In this document: one piece after another, positions 17,281 through 27,149 of the stretch
Layout: every line of letters begins with the position of its first letter
How positions within the stretch are numbered: position 1 is the first letter of the stretch
Origin: Micavibrio_A sp040381535
GTDB lineage: Bacteria; Pseudomonadota; Alphaproteobacteria; Micavibrionales; Micavibrionaceae
Reading direction: 5' to 3'
Assembly: GCA_040381535.1 (NCBI GenBank)
Contig: JBEIHF010000003.1
Coordinates: forward strand, 1-64,000
Length of the DNA stretch: 64,000 bases
Made by a program: the position numbers and the translations under genes
Notes under the pieces: generated by a model
Told to the model about the DNA's origin: nothing
Seen by the model: the letters and a program-made list of their open reading frames with translations, nothing else
Database searches by the model: none

Positions 17281-18243
17281 TTATGCTACCTTGGCAAGGC
17301 CATTGACGCGAAGCAGATGGTTGTAGGCCACCGCGTTGGCTTCGGCGCAAATCTTCACCCATACATCTAGAGATAATCTGCGTACATCCTCGCCGCGGGA
17401 AACGCCGCGTGAAGCAAGTGCCGTCAAAACACCTGCGTTGAAATTATCACCCGCACCCACCGTGAAAACGATGCCCGCATTGATATCCGAAGGAATAAAT
17501 TGCTTACCGTCTTTCGTGAACACGGTACAACCGCCGCCACCATGCGTGATTATAATGGCGGATGGACAGACTTTCAGGAATTGTGCCGCCACATCGTCAT
17601 GACTGTCCTCGGGAAACGTCCACGCCACATCTTCTTCGCTGAAACGCACAACACTCGCTTGATACGCGATCTTGAGCAGGCGATCCGTATATTCTTTGCG
17701 GTTGGGAATGATATTAGGCCGCGTGTTCGGATCGAAATAAACGATGTGCCCGTCCGCACTTTTGCGCGTGACATATTCTGTCACGGCGTCGCGTGCGTTC
17801 GGCACGGTCATCACCACAGAACCCACGCAAAACAACTGGTTTGGCTCTTTCAGATCATAAACAATCTCGTCGACCTTCAAATCGTCGATCGTGTTGGGCT
17901 TCTGGCGGCCGTAAAAATCGAATTTGTTTTTACCGTCTACCACGCTGATGACGGAGAGCATGGAAAGATGCTCGATGCGGCGGATATAATCGATACCCAC
18001 GCCGTGCGTTTTGAAATCTTCCAAAAACAATCCGCCGAACAAATCTTCGGAAACCGACCCAACATAATAGCTTTTGATATTACCCACGCCCGCGCGTTTA
18101 ATGGCATTTGCCGCCCCGATGCTACCGAAATAACTGGAACCGCCCAGATTGATGTTGAGCGCCCGGACATTGTTAGGCTGGGTGCGCAAATCGGCAATAG
18201 CCTCGCCGACGAAATACAAACCTGTAGCAGCATTATCTGCCAT
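17281..18243 (-). CDS. PfkB-family carbohydrate/nucleoside kinase
   Basis: The 320-residue protein is a ribokinase-like (PfkB) sugar or nucleoside kinase. It has the N-terminal LGGSSYFGSIGAANAIKRAG and the C-terminal signature VGAGDNFNAGVL, which contains the anion hole and catalytic Asp. Alphaproteobacterial proteins of this type are often called adenosine kinase or sugar kinase; the substrate cannot be told from the motifs. It lies 3 bases after the pyrG stop and is probably co-transcribed with it. Confidence 0.9.
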   Translation of the reverse strand: MADNAATGLYFVGEAIADLRTQPNNVRALNINLGGSSYFGSIGAANAIKRAGVGNIKSYYVGSVSEDLFGGLFLEDFKTHGVGIDYIRRIEHLSMLSVISVVDGKNKFDFYGRQKPNTIDDLKVDEIVYDLKEPNQLFCVGSVVMTVPNARDAVTEYVTRKSADGHIVYFDPNTRPNIIPNRKEYTDRLLKIAYQASVVRFSEEDVAWTFPEDSHDDVAAQFLKVCPSAIIITHGGGGCTVFTKDGKQFIPSDINAGIVFTVGAGDNFNAGVLTALASRGVSRGEDVRRLSLDVWVKICAEANAVAYNHLLRVNGLAKVA

Positions 18244-18246
18244 GCC

Positions 18247-19881
18247 TTACACCAAACGGTCCTGATCGATCGCCGCCTTGATAAAGGACACGAATAACGG
18301 GTGCGGCGCAAACGGTTTGGATTTCAATTCGGGGTGATATTGCACGCCGATAAACCATGGGTGGTCGTTACGTTCAGCAATTTCGGGCAATTTCCCGTCG
18401 GGTGAAACGCCGGAGAATATGAATCCTTTCGCTTCTAATTGGTCGCGGTAATTCATGTTCACTTCGTAACGGTGGCGGTGGCGCTCTTCAATTTCGGTGG
18501 CGCCGTAGATTTCAGCCACTTTGGATCCTTTTTTGAGCGCAGCGGGATAAGCGCCGAGGCGCATCGTGCCGCCCATATCACCATTGGCCTTGCGTTGTTC
18601 TTTCTCATTGCCCTTGGTCCATTCGGTCATCATGCCGATCATCGGAATATCGTCTTTTTTGAAATCGAATTCCGTGGAATTGGCTTTTTCTATGCCCGCC
18701 GTGTTGCGCGCCGCTTCCAAAACCGCCATCTGCAATCCGAAACAAATCCCGAAATAGGGCACTTTGCGCTCGCGCGCGAATTTCGCGGCCTTGATCTTGC
18801 CTTCCGCGCCGCGTTCCCCGAAACCGCCCGCGACCAGAATGCCGTTGACGCCTTCGAGCTCGGAAATAATGCCTTCGTTGTTATCGAATTTGGAGCTTTC
18901 CACGAATTTGATCTTCACGCGGTTCTGGTTGGCGATACCACCATGGATCAACGCCTCATTCAGCGACTTATAAGAATCTGCAAGGTTCGTGTATTTGCCG
19001 ACCAGCGCGATGGTGACCTCGCCTTCGGGGTTTTTGATGCGGCGCACTATCTCTATCCATTTGGAAAGATCGGGTTCTGCGGCTTCAATCCCGAAATAAT
19101 CGAGCACCTGCGTGTCGAGTCCGACCTTGTGATACGACAACGGCACTTCGTAAATGGTTTTAACGTCGAGCGCGGGAATAACGTTCTTCTCCGCGATGTT
19201 GCAGAACAAACCGATCTTGCGGAGCTCGTCCTGCTCGATCTCGCGATCCGCGCGGCAGAGTAAAATGCCGGGCGAAATACCAACGCTCATCAATTCTTTC
19301 ACGCTGTGTTGCGTGGGCTTGGTTTTCAACTCCCCCGCCGCCGCGATATAGGGTAGCAGGGTGACATGCACGAATAACGCGCGCTCGCGCCCTACTTCGT
19401 TGCCAAACTGGCGGATGGATTCAAGGAACGGCAATGATTCAATGTCGCCCACCGTGCCGCCGATTTCGACCAGGACAAAATCAGCCGTCTTGTCTTTTTC
19501 ACGGATGAAGTTTTTGATCTCGTCCGTGATATGCGGAATAACCTGCACGGTCGCGCCCAGATAATCGCCTCTGCGCTCACGCTGCAGGACGTTCATGTAT
19601 ATTTTGCCGGTGGTAATATTGTCGTTTTTACACGCGGGGTTTCCGGTGAAACGCTCATAGTGGCCAAGATCAAGGTCTGTTTCCGCACCGTCGTCGGTGA
19701 CATAAACTTCGCCGTGCTGGAACGGGCTCATCGTGCCGGGATCAATGTTGAGGTAAGGGTCCATCTTGCATAGGCGGACTTTGAATCCTCTCGCCTGCAG
19801 CAACGCACCAAGGGCTGCGGAGCCGAGGCCCTTCCCCAAAGAGGAGACCACGCCGCCCGTGATGAAAATAAAACGCGTCAT
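18247..19881 (-). CDS. pyrG: CTP synthase
   Basis: PyrG makes CTP from UTP with glutamine as ammonia source. The synthetase domain starts FIFITGGVVSSLGKGLGSAA, and CKMDPYLNIDPGTMSPFQHG and EIGGTVGDIESLPF are conserved. The class I glutaminase domain has the nucleophile in FGICFGLQMAV and His-Glu in QYHPELKSKP. A length of 544 residues is typical. It lies downstream of secG. Confidence 0.98.
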   Translation of the reverse strand: MTRFIFITGGVVSSLGKGLGSAALGALLQARGFKVRLCKMDPYLNIDPGTMSPFQHGEVYVTDDGAETDLDLGHYERFTGNPACKNDNITTGKIYMNVLQRERRGDYLGATVQVIPHITDEIKNFIREKDKTADFVLVEIGGTVGDIESLPFLESIRQFGNEVGRERALFVHVTLLPYIAAAGELKTKPTQHSVKELMSVGISPGILLCRADREIEQDELRKIGLFCNIAEKNVIPALDVKTIYEVPLSYHKVGLDTQVLDYFGIEAAEPDLSKWIEIVRRIKNPEGEVTIALVGKYTNLADSYKSLNEALIHGGIANQNRVKIKFVESSKFDNNEGIISELEGVNGILVAGGFGERGAEGKIKAAKFARERKVPYFGICFGLQMAVLEAARNTAGIEKANSTEFDFKKDDIPMIGMMTEWTKGNEKEQRKANGDMGGTMRLGAYPAALKKGSKVAEIYGATEIEERHRHRYEVNMNYRDQLEAKGFIFSGVSPDGKLPEIAERNDHPWFIGVQYHPELKSKPFAPHPLFVSFIKAAIDQDRLV

Positions 19882-19902
19882 TAAAAACCCATTAAAACTA
19901 CA

Positions 19903-19922
19903 AACCCCTCTTTCAAGGGGTT
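19903..19922 (-). terminator. Possible weak terminator or attenuating hairpin between secG and pyrG
   Basis: AACCCC (19903-19908) pairs with GGGGTT (19917-19922) across an 8-base loop. On the minus strand the hairpin follows the secG stop and is followed by TGTAGTTTT, a poor U-tract, so read-through into pyrG is likely. Confidence 0.5.
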
Positions 19923-19928
19923 CGGTTT

Positions 19929-20300
19929 TTATTCAGAAATCGGTGCGGAAGGAGCCCCGGATTGCGGCTTCGGTTTGTCCGAGGCCTTCGGGGTTTCTTT
20001 ATCGCTTGCATCAGCTTTCGTGTCAACAACTGCAGGTGGGTTATCCAAAGAATCCAGCATGCTACCAGATTTGTGGTGCGTTCCCGCCAGAATGGCGAGG
20101 ATAATGCTAGTGGCAAAAAACGCCGCCGCGCAGAAAGCCGTGGCTCTGGTTAACGCGTTGGCCGTTTGGCCGGCTGTAGCCAGACCGCCCATGCCTCCGC
20201 CTCCGATGCCGAGGCCTCCGCCTTCGGACCGTTGGAGCAGGATAAGCCCGATCAGGGACAGGGCGAGGAGCAAATGTATGACGAGAACGACGTTTTCCAT
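19929..20300 (-). CDS. secG: Protein translocase subunit SecG
   Basis: SecG assists the SecYE channel in the inner membrane. The 123-residue protein has two membrane segments (about 4-20 and 54-72), separated by the glycine-rich LLQRSEGGGLGIGGGGMGGL loop typical of the family, then a long proline/lysine-rich tail. It lies between tpiA and pyrG, the usual alphaproteobacterial order. Confidence 0.96.
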   Translation of the reverse strand: MENVVLVIHLLLALSLIGLILLQRSEGGGLGIGGGGMGGLATAGQTANALTRATAFCAAAFFATSIILAILAGTHHKSGSMLDSLDNPPAVVDTKADASDKETPKASDKPKPQSGAPSAPISE

Positions 20301-20370
20301 GGCATCTTTTATAGTGCCTGAAACGAGAAAGTCACGTGGTTTTCATCGGAAAAACACTTATTTTCATAAT

Positions 20371-21114
20371 TTAAGCCGCAGCAGAGATACCGAGAAAATC
20401 TTCTGCCTTAAGGGATGCCCCACCTATCAGCGCACCATCCACGTTTTCCACGGCGAAAATCTCGGTGGCGTTAGCGGGTTTCACGGAACCGCCATAGAGT
20501 ATGCGCATATCCTTCCCGCCCTTCACTTTTTGGGTGAGGCGTTCACGAATAAACCCATGCATGGCGCGGATATCTTCTGTCGTGGCGGTTTTTCCAGTGC
20601 CGATCGCCCAGACGGGCTCATATGCAATCACGGTGTTTTGGGCATCCGCACATTCGGGGATGGATTGGTGAAGCTGTTCTTCGACAATATCGTTTTGTTG
20701 TCCGCGCTCGCGCTGGATTTCGGTTTCCCCGACGCAGATGATGGTAGTAAGACCCGCGCGATGCGCGGCAACGGCTTTTGAATTGATCAAGTCATCGCCC
20801 TCGCCGTGATACCGCCTGCGCTCGGAATGCCCCAAAATGACATATGTGGCTCCGATGTCTTTGAGCATCTCGGCGGAAATATCGCCCGTAAACGCGCCGT
20901 TGGCTTTTTCGGAAACGTCCTGACCGCCCAGATCACAGTATTTTAGAACCGCTTTAACCGCCCCTATATGGACGAAAGGCGGACAAACCACAAAATCGCA
21001 ATTGCTTAAGATTCCGCTGGTGGCCGTGATCTTGTTTTCGACCTCGGTGATAAGGGCCACGGCACCTGCCGCGTTCCCGTTCATTTTCCAGTTGCCTGCA
21101 ATCAGCTTTTTCAT
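20371..21114 (-). CDS. tpiA: Triosephosphate isomerase
   Basis: TpiA interconverts dihydroxyacetone phosphate and glyceraldehyde 3-phosphate. It has GNWKMNG near the start (Lys10 and Asn12 of the active site), GHSERR with the catalytic His, and AYEPVWAIGTGKTAT with the catalytic Glu. A length of 247 residues is normal. It diverges from ppiD. Confidence 0.98.
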   Translation of the reverse strand: MKKLIAGNWKMNGNAAGAVALITEVENKITATSGILSNCDFVVCPPFVHIGAVKAVLKYCDLGGQDVSEKANGAFTGDISAEMLKDIGATYVILGHSERRRYHGEGDDLINSKAVAAHRAGLTTIICVGETEIQRERGQQNDIVEEQLHQSIPECADAQNTVIAYEPVWAIGTGKTATTEDIRAMHGFIRERLTQKVKGGKDMRILYGGSVKPANATEIFAVENVDGALIGGASLKAEDFLGISAAA

Positions 21115-21188
21115 AGACTTACCCTATTGCTCCCGTTTTCCTCCCTCCTTATAGTGCTTGGCACGTTAAATGAAAAGAGAGGATGTCC

Positions 21189-23062
21189 ATGCTTATATGG
21201 ATGCGCAACAGCTCCTACGCCGGAGTTTTCAAATTTATCTTTCTGGGTCTAATGGTTCTGGCCGTCAGCGGTCTAGTCCTTATGGATGTCGGCGGATTTT
21301 TTACGGGCAACATGTCTTCTAATACCGTGGTCAAGGGCGGCGGCGTGAATATTGGGGTGATGGAATTCGACCGCACGCTACGCCGCGCTTTGTCCTCGCA
21401 AGGAATTCCTCCCGCCGAAGCCATGAAGCTCGGTCTCGTGGACCAAATTTTAAATTCCGAAATTCAGAACCGCCTGTTCACGTCCGAAGCACGTAGCTTC
21501 GGTTTGGAAGTCAGCGATGAAACCGTTAAACGCCAAATCGCGAAACTGGCCGAACCTCTGGCTGCTGGCGGCGCCACGAAAAAAGAAGCGCTCCAGCAGA
21601 TATTGAGAACCCAAGGAATATCTGAGGCCGAATTCGTCGGCTCTATCCGTCAGGAAATGGCGAATACGCTTCTCCGCTCCGCGCTCTCGCCTCCGGCCAC
21701 GCTGTCTTCTCCGTTGATGGCAAAAGAATTGTACCGCTACGACAATGAAAACGTACAGCGAAAATCATTGTCTTCAAAAGCGCGAATATTTCGGACGCTA
21801 AACCCGCAGACGAAGAACAACTGAAAAAATTCTACGAAACCAACAAACAGGATTTCCTCATTCCGGAATCCCGCACCATCACCATGGCGACGCTCAAAAC
21901 CGACATGTTGGCCAAAACCGTGAAAATCACGGATGAACAGCTAAAGACCGACTACGACAAAAACATCGCCTCTTTCACCAATCCGCAACGCCGCAAAGTT
22001 GAACAGGCTTTGTTTAATACCGAAGAAGAAGCCAAAGCGGGGCGCGTGGGCGCCGAAGCCGGCAAGAGAATGAAGGATTCCGTCACTCAGGATTATAATG
22101 AAGCGGGTCTTCTACCCGATATTGCGGGCCCCGTATTCGCCGCCGAAAAAGGCGCCATCGTCGGCCCTGTAAAAACTTCCCTAGGCTGGCACGTCATTAA
22201 GATCGTCGATATTTTGCCTGAAGATGTGATCCAGTTTGCCGAAGTCAAAGAAAAACTGCGCAAGGAAATGCAATCCATCGCCGTGACCGAAGAACTCTAT
22301 AATGTTGGCAACACCATCGAAGACCGCGTCGCGGGCGGCGAAAGCCTTGAAAACCTCGTTCAGGAATACGGCATGACCACCGAAATCCTTGGGCCTTTCC
22401 GCCAGAACGGATACGATAAGGACGGCAAGGATTTGTTCAAATCCTACGCCACCGACCGCACGAAACTGATTCAATCTGCCTATGATTACGAGGAAAAGGA
22501 AATCGCCCCCCTTGTCGAAACGGCGGACGGACAATTCCATCTGGTACGCATCGATCAGGTTATTCCCGATACCTACAAACCTTTTGATGTCGTGAAGTCC
22601 GATTTGCAAAAACGCTGGATTGGCGAACAACAAAGATTATCCGCAAAAGCCAAAGCCGAAAAAGCCGCTGAAGAAATCGAAGGAGGCGCAAAATTGGAAG
22701 ACGCTGCCTCCAAAAACGGCGGCATCGTCCAGACGATCAGCGGCGTAAACCGTAAAAAAAGTCCCACTGCGCCTTTGACAGCCGTTTCCGCAGCGCAAAT
22801 CTTCGCCACCGACAAAGGCAAAAGTTTTTCGGGCGAAATTCAGGGTGGCTATATCGTCGGCACGGTGGAAGGCATCTCCCTCCCCTCGTCCGATCTAAAA
22901 CCGGACGCGAAGGAATTGTCGGATCTGGAAGATTTGACAGGCCGCTCGCTTACCCAAGACATCTTGGGCGAATATGTCGCGGGCCTGAGCAAGGACAAAA
23001 AAATTAAGATCAACAAGGCGCGCCTTGAAGAAGTTTACCTCGCTCCGCAGGAACAACAGTAA
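21189..23062 (+). CDS. ppiD: Periplasmic folding factor PpiD/SurA-like peptidyl-prolyl isomerase, split by a -1 frameshift
   Basis: PpiD is a membrane-anchored periplasmic chaperone with a parvulin domain. The first frame (21189-21824) has a membrane anchor (FKFIFLGLMVLAVSGLVLM) and the SurA-like N-terminal region. The matching downstream frame runs to 23062 with the parvulin domain (LGWHVIKIVDILPEDV near 22180). Frame 2 is open well before 21884 and reads FKSANISDAKPADEEQ, so the frames join at AAAA 21761-21764. One extra A there would give ENVQRKIIVFKSAN. The joined product of about 624 residues is full length for the family. I prefer ATG 21189, 7 bases after AGAGAGG, over ATG 21183. This is either a sequence error or a true inactivating deletion. 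Confidence 0.88.
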
Positions 23063-23065
23063 CCT

Positions 23066-24547
23066 ATGGATGCACTGCCTTCGTTTGATGAATTCAAAAA
23101 GAATTTCGACGCGGGCAAAACGCAGCTGATCTGGACGTGGGTTTCCGCTGATCTGGAAACACCTGTCTCCACCTACATCAAACTGACGGGCAATTCCAAA
23201 AACACATTTCTACTAGAATCTGTCGAAGGCGGCGCCAATCTGGGACGTTACTCTGCCATCGGCATGGAACCGGATTTGATCTGGGAATACAAAACGAATT
23301 CCGAAAAATCCCCGCTGGAAACCTTGCGTAAAAATGTGCGGGAATCCCGCATAGATGTCGTGACTCCCGAAATCCCGCCCATGGGTCCCTCGGGGCTATT
23401 TGGCTTTATGGGCTACGCCATGGTCAAACTCGTGGAAAACATCCCCGATGCGAACCCCGATGAAATAGGCATTCCAGATTCCATCATGATCCGCCCGACC
23501 ATCATGGTCATCTTTGATAACGTGCAATCGCGCATTTGCGTGGTGACGACCGTGCGTGAAACGAATGGTGATGCGCAAAATATTTACGATGAAGCCAAGC
23601 GCAAACTCGAAAAAACGGTTGATCTTTTGCACAACCCTCTACCCACCACGGCGCTGAAATACAACACGTTTCTCAAAGCCCCTCTGCCCGTTCAATCCAA
23701 CACCACAAAGGAAGAATTCTTTTCCATGGTTAGCCGCGCCATGGAATATATCCGTGCGGGCGATATCTTTCAGGTCGTGATCGGCCAATCCTTTTCCGTG
23801 CCGTTTGATTTATCGGGCTTTGCGCTTTACCGTTCTTTGCGCCGCCTCAATCCCTCCCCGTTTTTGTTCTATTTCAATTTCGGCGGCTTCCAACTGGTTG
23901 GCTCGTCACCTGAAATCCTCGTGCGTGTGCGAAACCGCCGCGTAACTATTCGCCCCATCGCGGGCACGCGCAAACGCGGTGCCAACGCCGCCGAAGATGA
24001 AAAACTCTCCGCGGAATTGCTGAATGATCCCAAAGAACGCGCCGAACATCTGATGTTGCTCGATCTGGGTCGCAACGATGTAGGCCGCGTCTCCAAAATC
24101 GGCTCCGTCAAAGTCACCGAAAGCTTCGTCATCGAAAAATACTCCCACGTCCAACATATCGTCTCGAACATCGAAGGCGAATTACGGGATGATCTGGACT
24201 CGTTCGATGCTCTGTTCTCGGGCTTCCCTGCGGGCACAGTGTCAGGTGCGCCCAAAATCCGCGCCATGGAAATCATCGATGAACTAGAATCCTCCCGCCG
24301 CACTTATTACGGCGGCTGTGTCGGCTATTTCGACGGCAATGACAATCTTGATACTTGCATAGCCCTGCGCACCGCGCTGGTTAAAGACGGAAAAGTCCAT
24401 GTCCGTTCCGGCGCGGGCATCGTGGCGGATTCAAATCCTGAATCCGAACACAATGAATGCATCATCAAGGCTAAGGCGATTGTACAGGCGGCTGATGATT
24501 CTGTGGCTCAGGCGCAGGGTCTGGGCTCTCAACCCGCTGCCCTTTAA
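23066..24547 (+). CDS. trpE: Anthranilate synthase component I
   Basis: TrpE makes anthranilate from chorismate with ammonia supplied by TrpG, the first step of tryptophan synthesis. The N-terminal feedback-site motif LLESVEGGANLGRYS near residue 50 is present, as are PIAGTRKRG, LLDLGRNDVGRVS and the C-terminal SGAPKIRAME and RTYYGGCVGY. A length of 493 residues is usual. It starts 3 bases after ppiD. A deacetylase gene on the opposite strand, overlapping its end by 77 bases, separates it from trpGDC. Confidence 0.97.
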   Translation: MDALPSFDEFKKNFDAGKTQLIWTWVSADLETPVSTYIKLTGNSKNTFLLESVEGGANLGRYSAIGMEPDLIWEYKTNSEKSPLETLRKNVRESRIDVVTPEIPPMGPSGLFGFMGYAMVKLVENIPDANPDEIGIPDSIMIRPTIMVIFDNVQSRICVVTTVRETNGDAQNIYDEAKRKLEKTVDLLHNPLPTTALKYNTFLKAPLPVQSNTTKEEFFSMVSRAMEYIRAGDIFQVVIGQSFSVPFDLSGFALYRSLRRLNPSPFLFYFNFGGFQLVGSSPEILVRVRNRRVTIRPIAGTRKRGANAAEDEKLSAELLNDPKERAEHLMLLDLGRNDVGRVSKIGSVKVTESFVIEKYSHVQHIVSNIEGELRDDLDSFDALFSGFPAGTVSGAPKIRAMEIIDELESSRRTYYGGCVGYFDGNDNLDTCIALRTALVKDGKVHVRSGAGIVADSNPESEHNECIIKAKAIVQAADDSVAQAQGLGSQPAAL

Positions 24548-25514
24548 GAAGCTCGCTCACGGGCACGATCTCGATCCCCTTTTCCTTCAATGTTGGAATC
24601 CACGCTTTCAATCCCGCAATCGTATGGTCTTTAGGGTGGCCGATGGCAATCGCATAGCCGCGCCGCGCCGCCAGCTTCTCAGCTTTCTCGAGTGCGCCGT
24701 GTACGAACGCCGCCGTGTCTTCATGGTCTAAAAATACATCGCGGCTGGCATAGGGGACCGCCGCGCGTGCGGCCGCATCCGTCGCCACAGAATTGTCGCT
24801 GGTTTTGGAGTCCACGAAAAACAATCCGCGGGATGCGAGCATCCCCATCAACCGCGTCATCGCCGCATCGTCCTGCGTCAATCTACTACCCATATGGTTG
24901 TTGATGCCGACATACCCTTCGAAACTGCCGAGCATAGTGCCGAACGCGCTCGTAAATTCTTCAGCCGTCATTGCCTGCTTCAATCCGCCGGGGCCGATAT
25001 TCTGCTTTCCGTCAATCGCTTCCATGGGAACATGGATAATCATCTCATGACCCTTCGCCGCGCCTTCATCCGCAATTTCGCGCACGTGCGCCGCATATGG
25101 CAACAACGCGAGCGTCACGGGCGCGGGCAAATCCAAAACCTCGCGGCTGCGTTTTATATCCATGCCTAGATCATCGATGATGATGGCAATCTTCGCTCCG
25201 TCGACGGGCTTGGTGAATAGCGCGGGCGGTATGGGCGTGTCGAGCGCTTTTTTTATCTCGGGGTCTTCGGTGAAGACGATGGATTCCGGCGGCGCTTCGA
25301 AATATTTCTTACCCTCGGGCGGCACAACCTTGGCCGGCAGCGGCACAGGCGCGGTCTGAACAAGGGTTTCGAAGTTTTTAGCCTCGCCTTGGACTCTGGC
25401 GTCTTCTATATAGGAACGCTTGCCGTCGAACACGAAATGGTCGATGAGCAGCATGAAAACCACCGCAATCGCGATGAATTTTAAAGTTCCCGGCTGTGCG
25501 GATCGAAGGGCCAT
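24471..25514 (-). CDS. Divergent polysaccharide deacetylase family protein
   Basis: The 347-residue protein has one N-terminal membrane segment (FIAIAVVFMLLIDHFVF), a proline-rich linker, and a deacetylase-like barrel starting IAIIIDDLGMDIKRS near residue 110, with HEMIIHVPMEA, GINNHMGSRLT and IAIGHPKDHTIAGL. This is the YibQ-type family, periplasmic and related to NodB deacetylases but divergent at the active site; its substrate is not established. It lies inside the trp gene run but on the opposite strand, and its 3' end overlaps trpE. Confidence 0.9.
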   Translation of the reverse strand: MALRSAQPGTLKFIAIAVVFMLLIDHFVFDGKRSYIEDARVQGEAKNFETLVQTAPVPLPAKVVPPEGKKYFEAPPESIVFTEDPEIKKALDTPIPPALFTKPVDGAKIAIIIDDLGMDIKRSREVLDLPAPVTLALLPYAAHVREIADEGAAKGHEMIIHVPMEAIDGKQNIGPGGLKQAMTAEEFTSAFGTMLGSFEGYVGINNHMGSRLTQDDAAMTRLMGMLASRGLFFVDSKTSDNSVATDAAARAAVPYASRDVFLDHEDTAAFVHGALEKAEKLAARRGYAIAIGHPKDHTIAGLKAWIPTLKEKGIEIVPVSELLKGQRVESPDPAPEPQNHQPPVQSP

Positions 25515-25535
25515 AGCGGGATCCTACCAATCCTC

Positions 25536-25564
25536 TGGACATACGTCCACGGGCGCGGCATAAA
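25536..25564 (+). promoter_or_regulatory. Putative trpGDC promoter giving a leaderless mRNA
   Basis: TGGACA at 25536-25541 and CATAAA at 25559-25564 are 17 bases apart. The expected transcription start is at about 25570, the position of the trpG ATG itself, and no Shine-Dalgarno sequence is present. The same CATAAA -10 form appears in the proposed rpsB promoter. Confidence 0.5.
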
Positions 25565-25569
25565 GTATT

Positions 25570-26139
25570 ATGATTATTCTGATAGATAATTATGATTCAT
25601 TCACCTACAACCTCGTCCAGTATCTGGGCGATCTGGGCGCATCCGCCGATGTACACAGGAACGATCAAATCACCGTCGATGAAGTCATAAACGCCAAACC
25701 GAAGGCCATCGTAATTTCGCCTGGTCCATGCTCTCCGGCTGAGGCTGGGATTTGCATTCCCCTCATTCATGAGGCCGCGAAAAAAGACATTCCGGTTTTC
25801 GGCGTGTGTTTGGGTTTTCAATCCATGGCTGCCGCATTCGGTGGAAAAATAGTCCGCGCACCAAAACCCATGCACGGCAAAACCTCAGCCATTTATCACG
25901 ACGGCAAATCAGTTTTCAAAAACATGCCCCAACCGTTTGAGGCGACGCGCTATCACTCACTCATCGCCGAACGCGAAACCTTCCCCGAAGAATTCGAGGA
26001 AACCGCGCGCTCGGAAGACGGCATCATCATGGGCCTAGCCCACAAAACCAAACCCATCCATGGCGTATTATTCCATCCCGAAAGCATTGCCACGCAAAAC
26101 GGCCATGACATCATCGGATCCTTCCTGAAGATTATCTAG
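25570..26139 (+). CDS. trpG: Anthranilate synthase component II (glutamine amidotransferase)
   Basis: TrpG supplies ammonia from glutamine to TrpE. The 189-residue class I amidotransferase starts MIILIDNYDSFTYNLVQYLG; the nucleophilic Cys lies in FGVCLGFQSMAAAFGG, and His-Glu in VLFHPESIATQNG. The ATG at 25570 lacks a Shine-Dalgarno sequence and appears to coincide with the transcription start. trpD follows after 2 bases. Confidence 0.97.
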   Translation: MIILIDNYDSFTYNLVQYLGDLGASADVHRNDQITVDEVINAKPKAIVISPGPCSPAEAGICIPLIHEAAKKDIPVFGVCLGFQSMAAAFGGKIVRAPKPMHGKTSAIYHDGKSVFKNMPQPFEATRYHSLIAERETFPEEFEETARSEDGIIMGLAHKTKPIHGVLFHPESIATQNGHDIIGSFLKII

Positions 26140-26141
26140 CC

Positions 26142-27149
26142 ATGCCTCAATTTGAAGAATTCCTGAACGGCGCGCTCTACGACCAAACTTTTAACGAAGA
26201 TGAAATGGAAGCCTGCATTTCTTTTATAATGTCAGGCGAAGCAAAACCAGACAAAACGGGCCTTTTCCTGCTGGCCTTGCACAAACGCGGCGAAACGGCG
26301 GCGGAAATCGCTGGAGCCGCACGCGCCATGCGTAAATTCGCCTCCACGATTGAAGCGCCCGAAGGCACAATCGATTGCTGCGGTACGGGCGGCGATGGCA
26401 CGCACACCTATAATATTTCCACCGCCGTGGCCTTGGTCGCCGCATCCTGCGGCGCAAAAATTGCCAAACACGGCAACCGCGCAAGCACATCCAAATCGGG
26501 CGCCGCGGATGTCCTGGAAAAACTCGGCGTGAATTTGTCGCCAGCAAAAGACAAACTGGAATCCGCGCTCAACGATATCGGCTTTTGTTTTTTGATGGCG
26601 CCAAACCACCACGCCGCAATGAAACATGTCGCCCCCGTGCGCAAACTTCTGGGCACACGCACCATATTCAATCTGCTCGGCCCCCTCGCCAATCCCGCAG
26701 GCGCGAAAAAACAGCTTGTAGGCGTTTTCGCCAAAAAATGGGTGATGCCAATGGCGCAAGCATTGAAATCATTGGGCGCGACATCCGCGCTGGTAGTGCA
26801 CGGGGAAGACGGCCTCGATGAAATAACGCTGACATCGAAAACCAACGCCGTACTTTTGATGGAAGATTACGTTTCGCACATAACTCTTGCGCCCGAACAA
26901 TTCGGTCTGCCGCGCACGGTGCCTACAAAACTCGTCGGCGGTGATGCGGAATATAACGCCGCCGCGCTCTCGAAACTTCTCGCCGGCGAAAAATCCGCGT
27001 ACCGCGATATGGTACTCGCCAACACCGCGGCCGTGCTGTATCTTCACGACGGACGCGAACTAAAAAAAGGCGTGGCCGACGCAGCGGCCGCCATCGATAG
27101 CGGCGCGGCCAAAGATCTTTTGGAACGATACAAGGCACATGTCGTATGA
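26142..27149 (+). CDS. trpD: Anthranilate phosphoribosyltransferase
   Basis: TrpD joins anthranilate and PRPP. The 335-residue protein has the glycine-rich PRPP-binding CGTGGDGTHTYNIST, the anthranilate-site segment AKHGNRASTSKSGAADVLE, and FNLLGPLANPAGAKKQ with VVHGEDGLDEI. It overlaps trpC by 4 bases (ATGA). Confidence 0.97.
   Translation: MPQFEEFLNGALYDQTFNEDEMEACISFIMSGEAKPDKTGLFLLALHKRGETAAEIAGAARAMRKFASTIEAPEGTIDCCGTGGDGTHTYNISTAVALVAASCGAKIAKHGNRASTSKSGAADVLEKLGVNLSPAKDKLESALNDIGFCFLMAPNHHAAMKHVAPVRKLLGTRTIFNLLGPLANPAGAKKQLVGVFAKKWVMPMAQALKSLGATSALVVHGEDGLDEITLTSKTNAVLLMEDYVSHITLAPEQFGLPRTVPTKLVGGDAEYNAAALSKLLAGEKSAYRDMVLANTAAVLYLHDGRELKKGVADAAAAIDSGAAKDLLERYKAHVV

Noticed and set aside
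17500..18297. Long plus-strand open frame antisense to the PfkB kinase
   Set aside because: It is an antisense shadow of a clearly homologous gene.
18439..19263. Long plus-strand open frame antisense to pyrG
   Set aside because: CTP synthase is certain on the other strand; the antisense frame has no signals of its own.
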